DNA from: Aquilaria yunnanensis | Taxonomy: Eukaryota; Streptophyta; Magnoliopsida; Malvales; Thymelaeaceae | Length of the DNA: 64,000 nucleotides | Reading direction: 5' to 3' | Assembly (NCBI GenBank): GCA_039654915.1 | Contig: CM077597.1 | Span: forward strand, 89,530,001 to 89,594,000 | In this document: positions 36,144 through 46,521 of the stretch, piece after piece | Layout of the letters: each line of letters starts with the position of its first letter | Position numbering within the stretch: the first letter of the stretch is position 1 | Program-made: the position numbers and the translations under genes | The notes under the pieces: generated by a model | The model's input: only the letters and a program-made list of their open reading frames with translations | Databases searched by the model: none | Told to the model about the DNA's origin: nothing

Positions 36144-39074
36144 CTCATATTTTCCTTCAAAACATAAGTAAAAATTCTATTAATAACTCTATTAACTAAT
36201 AAATAAAAACAAAAGCTAAGAAGATTATGGTAAAAATATATGAAAATTATGGATTTATCACTTGTGCCAACCCTAATAAGTTATTTTTTTATTTGTTGCT
36301 TGGTACAAGTGGTAAGCATAGTTAATTTCTATTATTAATGTTTTTACTATACTACTTGGGGATGTCTTCTAATTTTGGTTGTAGGGACATTAGTGAGTAC
36401 ACAAACAAGTTTTATCAAAGATCTTAATAAGGATCTAGGGGACCCTACTAAGGGTAAGTTAAGTGACCAATAATGAGTCAGTGGCCTTGAGAATGGTAAA
36501 TGACTTTTTAAGGGTGAATGACCCTAACCTAGTTAAGGCTAGTATGAAGGTAGTAAGTAAACCCAAGATGAATAAAATGAGAGTTTTAAGAGACTCAAGG
36601 GCCCAAAGAATTGAGGAAGCAAATAAGCAACTGAAGAAGGGTTAAGGGACAAGTTGTTTCATGGTAAGCTTGAACACTTTGGCAAAAGAAGTGAAAATGC
36701 CAAGAGCATTTTAAAAACTACCACATGGATGGAAAAGGTAAGTACCAAATAGGAAGAAGAATTACATAGGTACCCTCCTATGGAAGAGGCAAGATAAATT
36801 ATGGTGAAAAAAATTTCTGAGGAGTGTGGAGCTTAAGTAAGCCACAAAGGAGAGGAGCACAATGTTGAAGATAAGATTAAGGGCCAAAGAGCACCAAAGG
36901 TTATGTGGCTGCCTAAGACCAAGGTGAGGCATCATCACTAAGTACCAAAACTTTGTTGTCTTCAAGAACATGCAAGAGCTGAGGGGTAAGAGGTTAAGGG
37001 CACCAAATTTTAAGTGCATCTATGCTAAGGATTGCTTTGAATCTAAGGCATGGATGAGACATAGGGAAATGGCTCTGCCAAGTGATCGATCTACATTAGA
37101 AGTCAAGAGTGCTCAAAGAAAGAAGTAAGAAATTTAAATTATTAAGCCTTGTTAATTCATATAAAGGTAGTGCTTAAGTGTGCCTAATTTTCTTTAAGTT
37201 TGAGCATTAATTATGGCTAATGTATGTAAGCCATATCATTGTTGAGTGTTATGAACACTAACCAAACATGGTAATTAGCATTTGAGAATTAAATAGCACT
37301 TAATTGAAGTCCCTAAGAGTAGGTGGGTGAACTAAGTGTTATGTAATAAAAAGTTGTGCTATGTTGTTCTTAAGTGCTGTGTGCGCCAACGGAATGTGGA
37401 AAGTTATGTACATGGGGGTTGTATAACAACTAAGTAAGGTACCAACATTTTCATAATCATGTCCATGGTTGATGAACTAGTTTCATGTAATTTTTTTTTA
37501 AAAATGAGTTTTAATGACCCATTTATAACTAAGTATGGGACCACTAAGTCCCAACCAAGTTTTTTGCTAGTAATCATAGGCAGGTGCCCCTTTTAACTAT
37601 AATTGTGGCTGCCTCCGTTGCCGCCATTTCCCTAGTCATATAATCTACTTTCACTTTATGGGGGTTATGAGGGTGAGATTCTAGTTGGAAGGTCGGGTTC
37701 AGGTTGAAACACAATTTTTATAGCATGAATCCTAACCTGAACCTATTTCAGTTATAGCCCAAATTGACCCTAACCTAATTAGGGTCAGGTGAACCCGATA
37801 TTTTCAAGAAGCTTGCTACATGCTACTAGCCTAAGAGGAAAAAAATGAAAATTTTGGTTTATGTTTACTCTTTTAGTGAAGGGTAGCTTAACTTTTAATT
37901 GGTTTGGGCCATATCAGACGTTCTTGGCTAGGGAATTCAACTAACTAAGTGATTTTTGAATCAATTGATCAACTTGTGTTATGCAAAGATGATAAAGTTT
38001 TATTGACAAAAGATAGCTAATCAATTAGCCAAACTAGTCGATTAGAAGCAAGTTACTCTACAATAAAGATTATAGTTGCAAATGGCTTATTGATGGTCAA
38101 AGCAGCGATGATTGACGAGGAAGAGAGTGTGATAATGATTGACTGGAAGGGTGAGGAGAGGGTCGCTCGACATGGCAGTTGGAATGCTCGTTGTGCCTTG
38201 AAGTCAGTTGGTAGTGGCAAGTGGCTCATAGTTGGGATAAGGCAGTGCTAATAATAAAAGTGGGATGACAGGGGAGGCCAAAGGCCAATGAATCAATGAT
38301 AATAAGGTAGGAATGAGGTTGACAATCTCACCTTGAGCTTCTATTCATATAGATGTGATTATCAGGAAGAATAAGATTGACGAAGAATAAAATCCATCCG
38401 TAGTCCCTTAGTTTTTACTTTTATCCTATTGTGGTCCCCTATTTCTCAAAGTGGCCATTAAGGTCCCTTAACTTTCACAAATCGTGTTTCACTCGAGTCC
38501 ATGTTGTCAATTTTCTCATTATCTTAGATGAAAAATGATGATGTGGCCCATTTTAGGTTGATGTGGCAATTTCTAACTCTATTCCTTAGGCTTACAAAGC
38601 CATACGACTTTTTCTTCAACTAAAATGAATGACCTTTTTGTACAAAAAAAGGAAAATTCAACCCAAACTAACATAAACACATAATTTTTTTTACCTAAAA
38701 CATAGATTAACCGGCCAAATTTCTTTCTATTTCTTGATACATAGTAAGATGACAGGTGAATTTGTTGCCCAAGTCTGACTCCGACCGGGATTTGTTACCT
38801 CCAACCATTCAACTACTGTCTTTGTCATCAACCACCATTGTTCAATGCTGTCTTCAGTCATTCCAGCCAGAAATGGGCATCGGGTTGACCCGACCCAGGA
38901 CCAGCAAGCCTAAGTCTAGGTCCTAAATGGGCAAAAGTGAACTAGTCTCAGGTGGTCCGGTCCTGGCCTAAATTTGTGTGTTTTATGTTTTTTTAAAAAC
39001 TTAAAACAAATTAATTAATTACATATTTAATATTTGTTTTATGATGAAAAATAAAAACCTATGATTTGTGCTTA
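36144..39074. other. Intergenic DNA with unidentified relics
   Basis: A short basic frame at 36463-36645 (ending RAQRIEEANKQLKKG) and broken frames to about 37135 look like relics of a coding region that I cannot identify. A block near 37595-37665 resembles 19226-19290 (both contain CCGCCATTTCC, then CATATAATCT). GC-richer words at 38866-38970 resemble hAT subterminal sequence, without a partner end. Confidence 0.4.
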
Positions 39075-40083
39075 GTAGCTGTAAAGGCTCTCCTAGTATT
39101 TCCTCTACATAAAATGTTGAGGTAAGTGTTTCCCAAGTGTGACGGCTCTCCTAGTCGATTAATCAAGTAAGTGTTTGTTAAATTTAAGTACCTCAAGTTA
39201 GCGCCTTGTTAAGCAAGTAAGATAAGCTTAATTAAGTTAAGTGAGTTCCTAAGTGTGATTTGGCATAGTTAAGTCAAGACCATTAGTTATTCTAGCTTTT
39301 AGAATCATCCTAGTAAGCTTTGACAACTTGTGGCACTAAGTGTGTTTTTGGGCCATTTGAATCTTAAGTGGCTAAAGTGTTCAAGAAAATTAAGTTTGGG
39401 AAGCTTTTAGTATCCTTTAGAACAAATAAAAGTGGTTTTGAGTGAGGGTTTGGTGAGCTATTTGAAGCTTTTGAAAGCTAGTGGACTTAGGTGCAAGGAG
39501 AAGGAAAAGTTGACTTGTTTACATATATGCAAGTCTTCTTCTTCCTTAGTCATTTGCAACTAACTCCAAATTTTCGTGGCTCCACTTCCTCTCCCAAAAT
39601 CACAGCCCAAGCTTCCATTTTCTTGCAAGATTTCATCAAATTAAAGGGTGCCCAAGGTGTTAGAAGGATCACCAAGCTTGTTTGTGGTGTTCTAGTTCAA
39701 GTTTGCTCTTTGGAAGCTTGTTTTGGATCCAATTTTCGTGGGTAAGCTTCTTGAGTTTATTTGGATTGGTTCTAGGTTGTTTTAAGAGCTAGAAATGGTC
39801 TTGGTTTGATTAGTTTGGGTGCCAAATTGCTTTGGTTTTAGACTTGGAACTCAAAGAAGCTTGTGGAGCTAGGAAAGCTTATGTTGCATTGCTTGCTTGT
39901 GTGGCTAAATTGAGGTAAGGGTTTAAGTAATCAAGCTCAAATAATGCATGGTTTTGTAGTCTTGTGTGTGGGGATGAATTAGGAACAAGACCCATTAAGT
40001 TTGGATTAGAAACGAGAGAGTTTGAGTAGTTTATGTGCAAGAGCGACACGGACGCACAAACCCAGAAAAATCAAGTTGGTGAC

Positions 40084-40205
40084 GCGTCGCCAATTCGTCC
40101 GTGAATTGGCGGCGCGGCGCCAGGAGGCGAAAATGTCACAGAGCGTGATATACTGTGGCGCCGCGTCGCCAGAAGCAATTGCTCCTTGGCGCCGCGTCGC
40201 CAAGT
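40084..40205. repeat. GC-rich palindromic and direct repeats in the solo LTR
   Basis: GCGTCGCCAATTC and GAATTGGCGGCGC form an inverted repeat with one mismatch around a 6-nt loop (about 40084-40115). GGCGCCGCGTCGCC is repeated exactly at 40157-40170 and 40188-40201. The block is far more GC-rich than its surroundings. Confidence 0.85.
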
Positions 40206-41036
40206 GGGATTTGGCCTCATTTTCCGGCCATCCTAAGGTTAACTTAGGCTCTCGGTTTCTATTCCTAGGTTATCCTAAGGGGTTCCATAGCCTCGGTTGG
40301 GTCTAGAATTCATTCCTAGAGCGGGAATTTTGCATTATTTAGGAGGTAGTTAAGTTGTGTGGTTAAGTAAAAGTGTGTGACTTGGTGGCTAAGTAATTCA
40401 AGTGTGCTTAAGCTTTTGAATGAGCACTAAGGGGATTAAGAGGGGTTTTTAGACTCTTTATTGGCCGTATAGAGTATCAATTACATATGGTCAATAGAGA
40501 GAAAAACCTAAGTCGATCCCAACCGAACCATTTGGTTTGGTAGGCAAGCCACTAGTAGTGTTTGAGTTAAACCTTGAGGGTTTGACTAGTTTAACCACAT
40601 AGGATAACTACCCTGCACAATAATTTAAGGGAAGAGACGGGTAAGAAGTGAGTAGGTGGAAACTTACTCTAAGTAGCTCATCAAGGCGGGTAAGGTTGAG
40701 TAAGCAAGGTCTTACTCTAAGGTGCCCGTAAGTGGACTTCAAGGGGTTAATTAAGTGCTAGCAAGGATACGAGGGCCAGTATCCAAGTACCCCAGTCGTA
40801 AGAGCTCACGACAAGTCCAACACCTACGGGTGTAAGGAAATCCTAAGCGCATTGCATGTGCATAATTCATTCATTCATCCATCCATCCCATCATTTGCAT
40901 TATTGTTGTTTATTTACTTGCTTTTGGTTGTGTGTTGTTTGCTTGTTTGTTGATTTGTTTTGTATGCATTATTTATATGCTTGTTGTGCCTTGTTTGCCT
41001 GCATTATGTTTTTCCTGCAGGTGCTAATCCCTTACT

Positions 41037-41054
41037 GAGTACTTCGGAGTACTC
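41037..41054 (+). terminator. Hairpin at the solo-LTR 3' processing region
   Basis: GAGTACT and AGTACTC form a perfect 7-bp stem with a TCGG loop. It lies in the conserved CTTACTGAGT...ACTCACCCC context seen in many chromovirus LTRs, where it probably helps RNA 3'-end formation. The role is inferred from position and family. Confidence 0.5.
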
Positions 41055-42396
41055 ACCCCTTAAGTGTTGTGCAGGTTTAAGCACTTTTGTCTGGGCTTAA
41101 CAGTTGGTAAGGGGCACTGTTAAAGCTAAGTTCTTTTAGTTTCAAAGGTATTCTCTAAGTAGGAAACTTCATGTTTTCTAAGTTACTTATAGCATAAGTA
41201 AGTACTGACCAAAGTGTTTGCCTTACAGAGAGGCTAAGTGAGCACAAGGATAGTGTGGCTCATCACTTGAAGCTTTCTTGCTTGGGTGAAGAGCTAAGGA
41301 CAGATCTTAGTAGTTAGTAGTCATAAGATATTTCTTTGATATGTATGGTAATTTCATACATAGATTGCCTATACTAATGACCATTGGTGTGTATAACACT
41401 AAAGTTACTTTTGGGTGCATATAAGTTTAAGATGTATGCACACAGTTGTTACTTGAAGTTAAAGCAACTAAAGATTTATGTCTTGGCTTATTTGATTTAT
41501 GTTTTCATTAATTGCCGCGGCACTGTTTTCGATGAAGTTTTAATTTAATTATTATTGCATAGCCAGGACAACGCATGCATATTTTTATGCAGGGTAGGCT
41601 AAGAAACTAGTTGCACGAAATGATTTAAAGTATTTTTACAAGTAATAACTAGCCAACTGTAACTTAAGTGGGATCATAGTTCCCTAGAGCCTACCAGTGT
41701 TAGTAATTCAGGGCACTGGGGCCCTGTTCCGCCACAGTAGCATAGTCAGATCAAATACAAATTATATGTAAGAAGGAAAAAAAAATTTAAGTTTCTTCAT
41801 TGGATATTTCCTCATCTTCTGAACTATTTTGGTTTTACTTTTAGAGTGCTGCGATACCCCAATTTCGGTTGCAGACGTATTGTTGACACCCAATTTCGTC
41901 CGGCCATTAAAATAATTTTAAAAAAAATTAAATAAAAAAAATTAAATAAAAAAATGTATTATTATTATTATTGTTATTATTATTACTAATTTTTTTTTTT
42001 AATTAGTTTAAAATATATATATTTTTTGTTTTGTTTTGTGAAGATTTGATATATGTGTGTATATGTGTATGTTTGAAAGAAAAAAAGAAAACTCCATAAA
42101 AATGACAAAATTTAAAAGTTTGAGGTAAAAATGACAAAATTAAGAAGTTTCAGGCAAAATTGACAAATTCTGAAAGTTCCAGGAGCATTTGGCAGTTTGT
42201 CACATAAAATTTTGAGCCTGCCGACGTTTTTGGCTCAAATTGACAGAAAACGACAAAATTGTCAAAATCAGAAGCTTCAGGAACTTATCCAGAGGCTGAG
42301 AGACGTAAAGGACTAAAATTGTCATTTTACCAATTTAAGAGATAAGTTTGAAATTTTTTATTAATTTATCCATCAATAGTTCAGCTAAACTTCCTC

Positions 42397-42404
42397 TATA
42401 AATA
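42397..42404 (+). promoter_or_regulatory. LTR TATA box
   Basis: TATAAATA in the context CCTCTATAAATAGCCCCCC, the expected form of a plant retrotransposon core promoter. Transcription would begin about 30 bp downstream, near 42430, making the sequence before it U3. The 3' LTR has the identical box at 63309-63316. Confidence 0.8.
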
Positions 42405-42547
42405 GCCCCCCAAATTTTGTGCTGAACACAGAAAAAAATAGCAAAAAAACTTAGAGCTCCGTTTTAAAAAAAGAGAAAATTACAGCCCTTAGCCCCAGCC
42501 CTCTTCCCTTCTTCCCCAGAAAGCCAATTTTTTTTTTTCACTGCTGT

Positions 42548-42552
<5 letters not shown>

Positions 42553-42585
<33 letters not shown>

Positions 42586-42850
42586 CCGTGCCCCTCGCTG
42601 CCCGCCGCCGCCGTCCCTCTCCCTCGCGCCGCCGCCGTCCTTCCACCTTGCCGTCCCGCCGCCCATCTCGCCGTGACGCCGCCGTCCTCCTCCGCCGTTC
42701 GTTTCCTCTCCCCAGCCGCCAAGCCGCCCCGTCGCCTCGCCGCCCCGCCGCTCACACCGCCCCGCCGTAGCGCCGCCGTCGCCCCTGCCCCGTGCCGCCA
42801 CGCCAGTAGCCCCACCCCCCTGCCCCTCTCTGCCGCGTCGCGCCTGCGTA
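42553..42850 (+). repeat. (CT)n run and CpG-rich block in the transcribed LTR
   Basis: A CT dinucleotide run at about 42550-42583 leads into a very GC-rich stretch of CCGCCG words to about 42850, in an otherwise AT-rich LTR. The 3' LTR copy (63461-63760) differs here by a shorter CT run and a 20-30-bp insertion of CCG-type repeats. Frames through this block lack an ATG in context and are compositional. Confidence 0.85.
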
Positions 42851-42880
42851 CCCAGGAAATTCAAAAATTTCAACTTCTAG

Positions 42881-42956
42881 GTAAAATTCAAATTTAATCT
42901 TTCATCTTTTCAACTTCTTTCACTTTGGTCACTAACTTTTTCTTTTGTTCTTGCAG
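42881..42956 (+). other. Candidate short intron in the LTR leader
   Basis: A donor context CTAG|GTAAAATT at 42881 and a pyrimidine-rich acceptor TTCTTGCAG| ending at 42956 frame a 76-nt AT-rich segment just after the GC-rich leader. The 3' LTR has the same sites (63800-63875). It may be a leader intron, or the donor may splice to a site nearer ORF1. Not proven without RNA data. Confidence 0.4.
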
Positions 42957-43019
42957 AATTAATTACTAACCTTTTTAATTTTTACTTGTTTGTTTATTAT
43001 TTGTTTATTACTAACCCTT

Positions 43020-43745
43020 TCTTTATTGTTGTTTTTAACAACTAACAACTAACAACTAACTTACTAACTTTTATTATTGATATTATTATTAATTTAATTA
43101 ACTTTGTTAATTAACAATTAATTAATTTGACTAACTTTTTATTATTGTTGTTAATTAATTAATTTAATTAACTTGGCTAACTTTTTATTGTTGTTAATTA
43201 ATTAATTTAATTAACTTGGCTAACTTTTTATTATTGTTGTTAATTAATTAATTTAATTAACTTGACTAACTTTTTATTATTGTTGTTAATAATTAATTTA
43301 ATTAACTTGGCTAACTTTTTATTGTTGTTAATTAATTAATTTAATTAACTTGGTTAATTAACAATTAATTAATTTGGCTAACTTTTATTATTGTTAACAA
43401 TTAATTAACTTGACTAACTTTTTATTATTGTAATTAATTAATTAATTCAATTAACTTGGTTAATTAACAATTAATTAATTTGGTTAACTTTTATTATTGT
43501 TGTTAATTAATTAACTTCTAACTTTTTATTATTGTTGTTAATTAATTAATTTAATTAATTTGGTTAATTAACAATTAATTAATTTGGCTAACTTTTATTA
43601 TTGTTATTAATTAATTAACTTGGCTAACTTTTTATTATTGTTGTTAATTAATTAACTTGACTAACTTTTTATTATTGTTGTTAACAATTAATTAAACTTG
43701 GCTAATTTCTATTATTGTTGTTAATTACTTTAATCAACTTTGCTA
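43020..43745 (+). repeat. TTAATTAA-type tandem array in the LTR
   Basis: About 15 imperfect units of 40-60 bp combine TTAATTAATTTAATTAACTT, a GGCTAACTTTT piece and a TATTATTGTTGT piece. The region is almost pure A/T and rich in self-complementary words. Confidence 0.9.
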
Positions 43746-44673
43746 ACCTTTATTATTATTTATTTTTAAAATGGATGGCCAAAAAGCCCCACTTTATTTT
43801 ATTTAATTCACCTTTACCCTTTACTAATAAATAAATAAATGAAAATTAAAAGAAGATTATTTTGTAATTAATTATTAAGGCTAATAAAAAAATCATTTTT
43901 AAAAGCCAATTATTTTTATTTTTTTTATTTTATTATTTCTTTAAAAATAACAAAGTTGACTTTTTATTCCTTTTTTTAAATTAATAAATAGAAATAAATA
44001 AATAATTCCAAAAATACAAATCAATTCTATTTTTAAATATATCTTTAAAGTAATAATAATTAAAAATTCAAGAAAAATTCAATAAAATTATAATTAAAAT
44101 TAATAATTAATTAAATAATTAAATTTAAAAAAAAAATTAAAAATCCATGACCAAATGATCCGTCAGGATCCATGGCTTGGAATTATTTTTAAATAAAATA
44201 TATAAATAAATTTTTCTTTATTAAAAATAAAAACTTTGGACTAATATATTAATTATTAAAATATAACTTTTTAATTTTCTTTATTAATAAAAAGAATAAA
44301 GGAGTAAAAATTTTCTTGGGCTAATATTTTACTTATTTCTTTCAAAATAATAAAAAAAAGATATAACATTTTTTTTTTGTTGTTTTTTTTGTTTCCTTTA
44401 TTAAATAAAATTTTATTCAAATGATTTCAAATAAAGGTAATAATAAAAATCTTTTAGCAAACAAAAAGAACATAAAAAAAAATCATATAAATATCAAAAA
44501 CTTTTTATACATATAAATCTTTGATTTTCTTTAATCTTTTTTTAAAATAAATTAAATAAATATCAAAACTTTTCTTCTTTTGTTTAAAATTTTTGATTCT
44601 CTTAATAAAAAAAATAATAAAAAAATAATAAAAAAATAATAAAAAATAATAAAAAAAATAAAAATTTTTAGTT

Positions 44674-44767
44674 CATGGTATATTGGCTGGAAACTGTCTC
44701 GTGCCCGCTTTTGAGCTGCTTCACCTGGTGAAGAGGGTCTGGCTGAGTAACAACGCCCCGTACCATG
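44674..44767 (+). other. Structured island in the LTR
   Basis: CATGGTA (44674-44680) and TACCATG (44761-44767) can close a stem around a GC-richer ~80-nt segment. Inside it is a perfect palindromic hairpin, CTTCACC-T-GGTGAAG (44719-44733). The island sits between A/T-rich low-complexity stretches and would be in the transcribed R/U5 part. Confidence 0.45.
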
Positions 44768-44889
44768 ATCAAAATTTTTATTTTTAAACTCTTTAATTCT
44801 TTTAAATTAACTTCTTATTAAATAAAAATTAATTATTTTTTTTTTTAATTCTTTTATAAATTGAGTAATCCTTTAAAATAATAAATATC

Positions 44890-45300
44890 TTTCATTAAAC
44901 AAGAAAACAAAAAAAGTAAACAAGAAAAAAAAAGAAAGATAAGAAAAATAAAAGAAAGATAAGAAAGAAAAATAAAAGAAAGATAAGAAAGAAAAGAAAG
45001 ATAAAAAAAATAAAAGAAAAGATAAGAAAAAGAAAAGAAAGAAAGAAAAGACAAGAAAAATAAAAGAAAGATAAGAAAGAAAAATAAAAGAAAGATAAGA
45101 TAAAGAAAAGAAAGGAAAGATAAGAAAAAGAAAAGAAAGATAAAAGAAAGAAAAAAGAAAAAGAAAAGAAAGAAAGAAAAGAATAAAAAAAGAAAGAAAA
45201 GAAAAGAAATTAAAAGAAATTTAAAAAAAAGAAGTAAAAATAAGTAAAAAAGAAGAAAAAGAAAGAAAGTAAAAAAAGAAGTAAAAATATAAAGATAAAT
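44890..45300 (+). repeat. 400-bp polypurine tract
   Basis: An almost uninterrupted run of A and G, built from GAAAGATAAGAAA-like units. Frames in it on the minus strand encode only Phe/Ser/Leu/Tyr-rich low-complexity peptides and are not genes. Confidence 0.9.
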
Positions 45301-45898
45301 TTTTTTAGTTAGTATTAAAAATCATTCATAAACAAAAAGAATTACCATTTAAAAATTAATTTCATAATAATAAGAATTAAATAATTACGATAAATCAATT
45401 TCCATATCCGGATGATCCGGCAGGATCTACGGTTTGGAAAATATCAAACTTTTTAAAATAAATAAATTAAATAAATACAAAGATAAAAATCCATGTTTAC
45501 AATATGGATTAAATTATTTAAAATTTCACCAAATTCCGTGTCCAAATGACTCGGCAGAGTCCATGGTTCGGAATCAAATCTTCCGTGTCCAAATGACTCG
45601 GCAGAGTCCATGGTTCGGAAGTATAAAATTTCATACAAATTAATTAATTTAAAAATCCACATTTCGACTAATCCAGTTAAAATTTCTAATTTTGAAAATT
45701 AACTGAGAATTATTTAAAAGCAAAGCAAAACAAAATTAAAATCAACTAAGGTGCCAATTTTTGGGCGTTTTAACAAAGTTGTTTTAACGTAACCGTACTC
45801 CCGATCCCCGAACTCTCGCAGACCAATTTTAAGGTGACCAATCGACCTAGGTGAAACCGATTGGTGGCGACTCCCGAAAACCCGACGTTGCCACAGCT

Positions 45899-45917
45899 TG
45901 GCGACTCCACTGGGGAC
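45899..45917 (+). other. Primer-binding site (tRNA-Arg type)
   Basis: TGGCGACTCCACTGGGGAC starts three bases after the LTR. It is complementary, apart from one position, to the 3' end (CCA included) of a plant tRNA-Arg whose acceptor stem ends in GGAGTCG. Ogre elements are known to prime from tRNA-Arg. Confidence 0.85.
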
Positions 45918-46521
45918 TCGACGTTAGTGAGTCGAGCCTAAAGTTGATTTGTTTTTATTTACTTTGCTTTACTATTATGTGGATTTATATATTATATTTA
46001 CTTAAGTAAACATGCATAATGCATTCACAAAATGAAGCTCTATACCCGAGCTTCCTTAAATCAAACACGATTCTTTCTAAGCGGAATTGGTGTTGCTATC
46101 CTTGTGAGGCCACGGTCTCCAAGCCTTCACCGGTTTCAAAGTAGCAAAGTAGTGTATTGCCTTCTGAGACGGTTAGTCTCTGCATGGGCCCACGAAAAGC
46201 TACGACTCGAATTAATCCATTCCTTACATAAACCCTAGAGGGTAAGGAATCGGGCCGTCACTATGATTCAGTGACGGGATTCGGGAACTATCCCTTGCCT
46301 TTTTGATAAACCACCTTCTGCATGTAGAATTCTTTACTCCACCTTAGAACCAGCCATTAAGAATTTCCCATACCTCGGTTCCCATTTCCATAGGTTTTGT
46401 TTTATCTATATGTTTGTATGATCCTATGTGTTATTTTTTTTTACTAACTCTATTTTTCCTTATTTTTCCGGCATATACATTTCATCATTAAAGATAAGTA
46501 TTTGGTGAAAGAACTATTATC
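45918..46521 (+). other. Untranslated leader before ORF1
   Basis: There is no convincing gene; a 68-codon frame at 46032-46238 has no recognisable feature. Packaging signals would be expected here but cannot be pinpointed. Confidence 0.6.

Larger units (their letters stand above)
39080..41736 (+). repeat. Solo LTR, probably a Tekay/Del-type chromovirus
   Basis: The segment starts TGTAAAGGCTC and ends TTCCGCCACA. It is flanked by a perfect 5-bp duplication, GTAGC (39075-39079 and 41737-41741). No internal region adjoins it, so it is a 2,657-bp solo LTR left by unequal recombination. Near its 3' part, CTTACTGAGTACTTCGGAGT followed by ACTCACCCC forms a short hairpin typical of Tekay-type LTRs. 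A GC-rich block of repeated GGCGCCGCGTCGCC words lies at 40080-40205. Lineage is inferred from this wording and length. Confidence 0.75.
44145..45620 (+). repeat. Four copies of a 38-bp motif in the LTR
   Basis: Copies lie at 44145-44182, 45402-45439, 45536-45573 and 45583-45620. All share CCRTRWCCNNATGAYYCGKCAG, an A/G-rich step, then ATCYAYGGYTYGGAA. The last two are identical and 47 bp apart. Most of the intervening sequence is low-complexity, so these islands stand out as conserved. Confidence 0.75.
41881..45895 (+). repeat. 5' LTR of the giant element (4,015 bp)
   Basis: It begins TGTTGACACCC and ends GTTGCCACA, three bases before the primer-binding site. It contains a TATA box, a CT-repeat and CpG-rich leader, an intron-like segment, an AT-rich tandem array (43080-43740), a structured GC-richer island (44674-44767), a long polypurine tract (44890-45300) and four copies of a 38-bp motif. 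The first 1.2 kb matches the 3' LTR with about three substitutions and a few indels, mainly in simple repeats. Confidence 0.93.

Noticed and set aside
42464..42897. Long overlapping frames rich in Arg, Gly and Ala on both strands in the LTR
   Set aside because: They come from the CT run and the CCG-rich block, lack a good ATG, and differ by indels in the 3' LTR (63376-63799).
44854..45054. Minus-strand frame rich in Phe, Ser and Leu resembling a membrane protein
   Set aside because: It is the complement of the polypurine tract.
45434..45662. Frames on both strands across the repeated 38-bp LTR motif
   Set aside because: They exist because the motif is repeated at 47-bp spacing; no sign of a protein.
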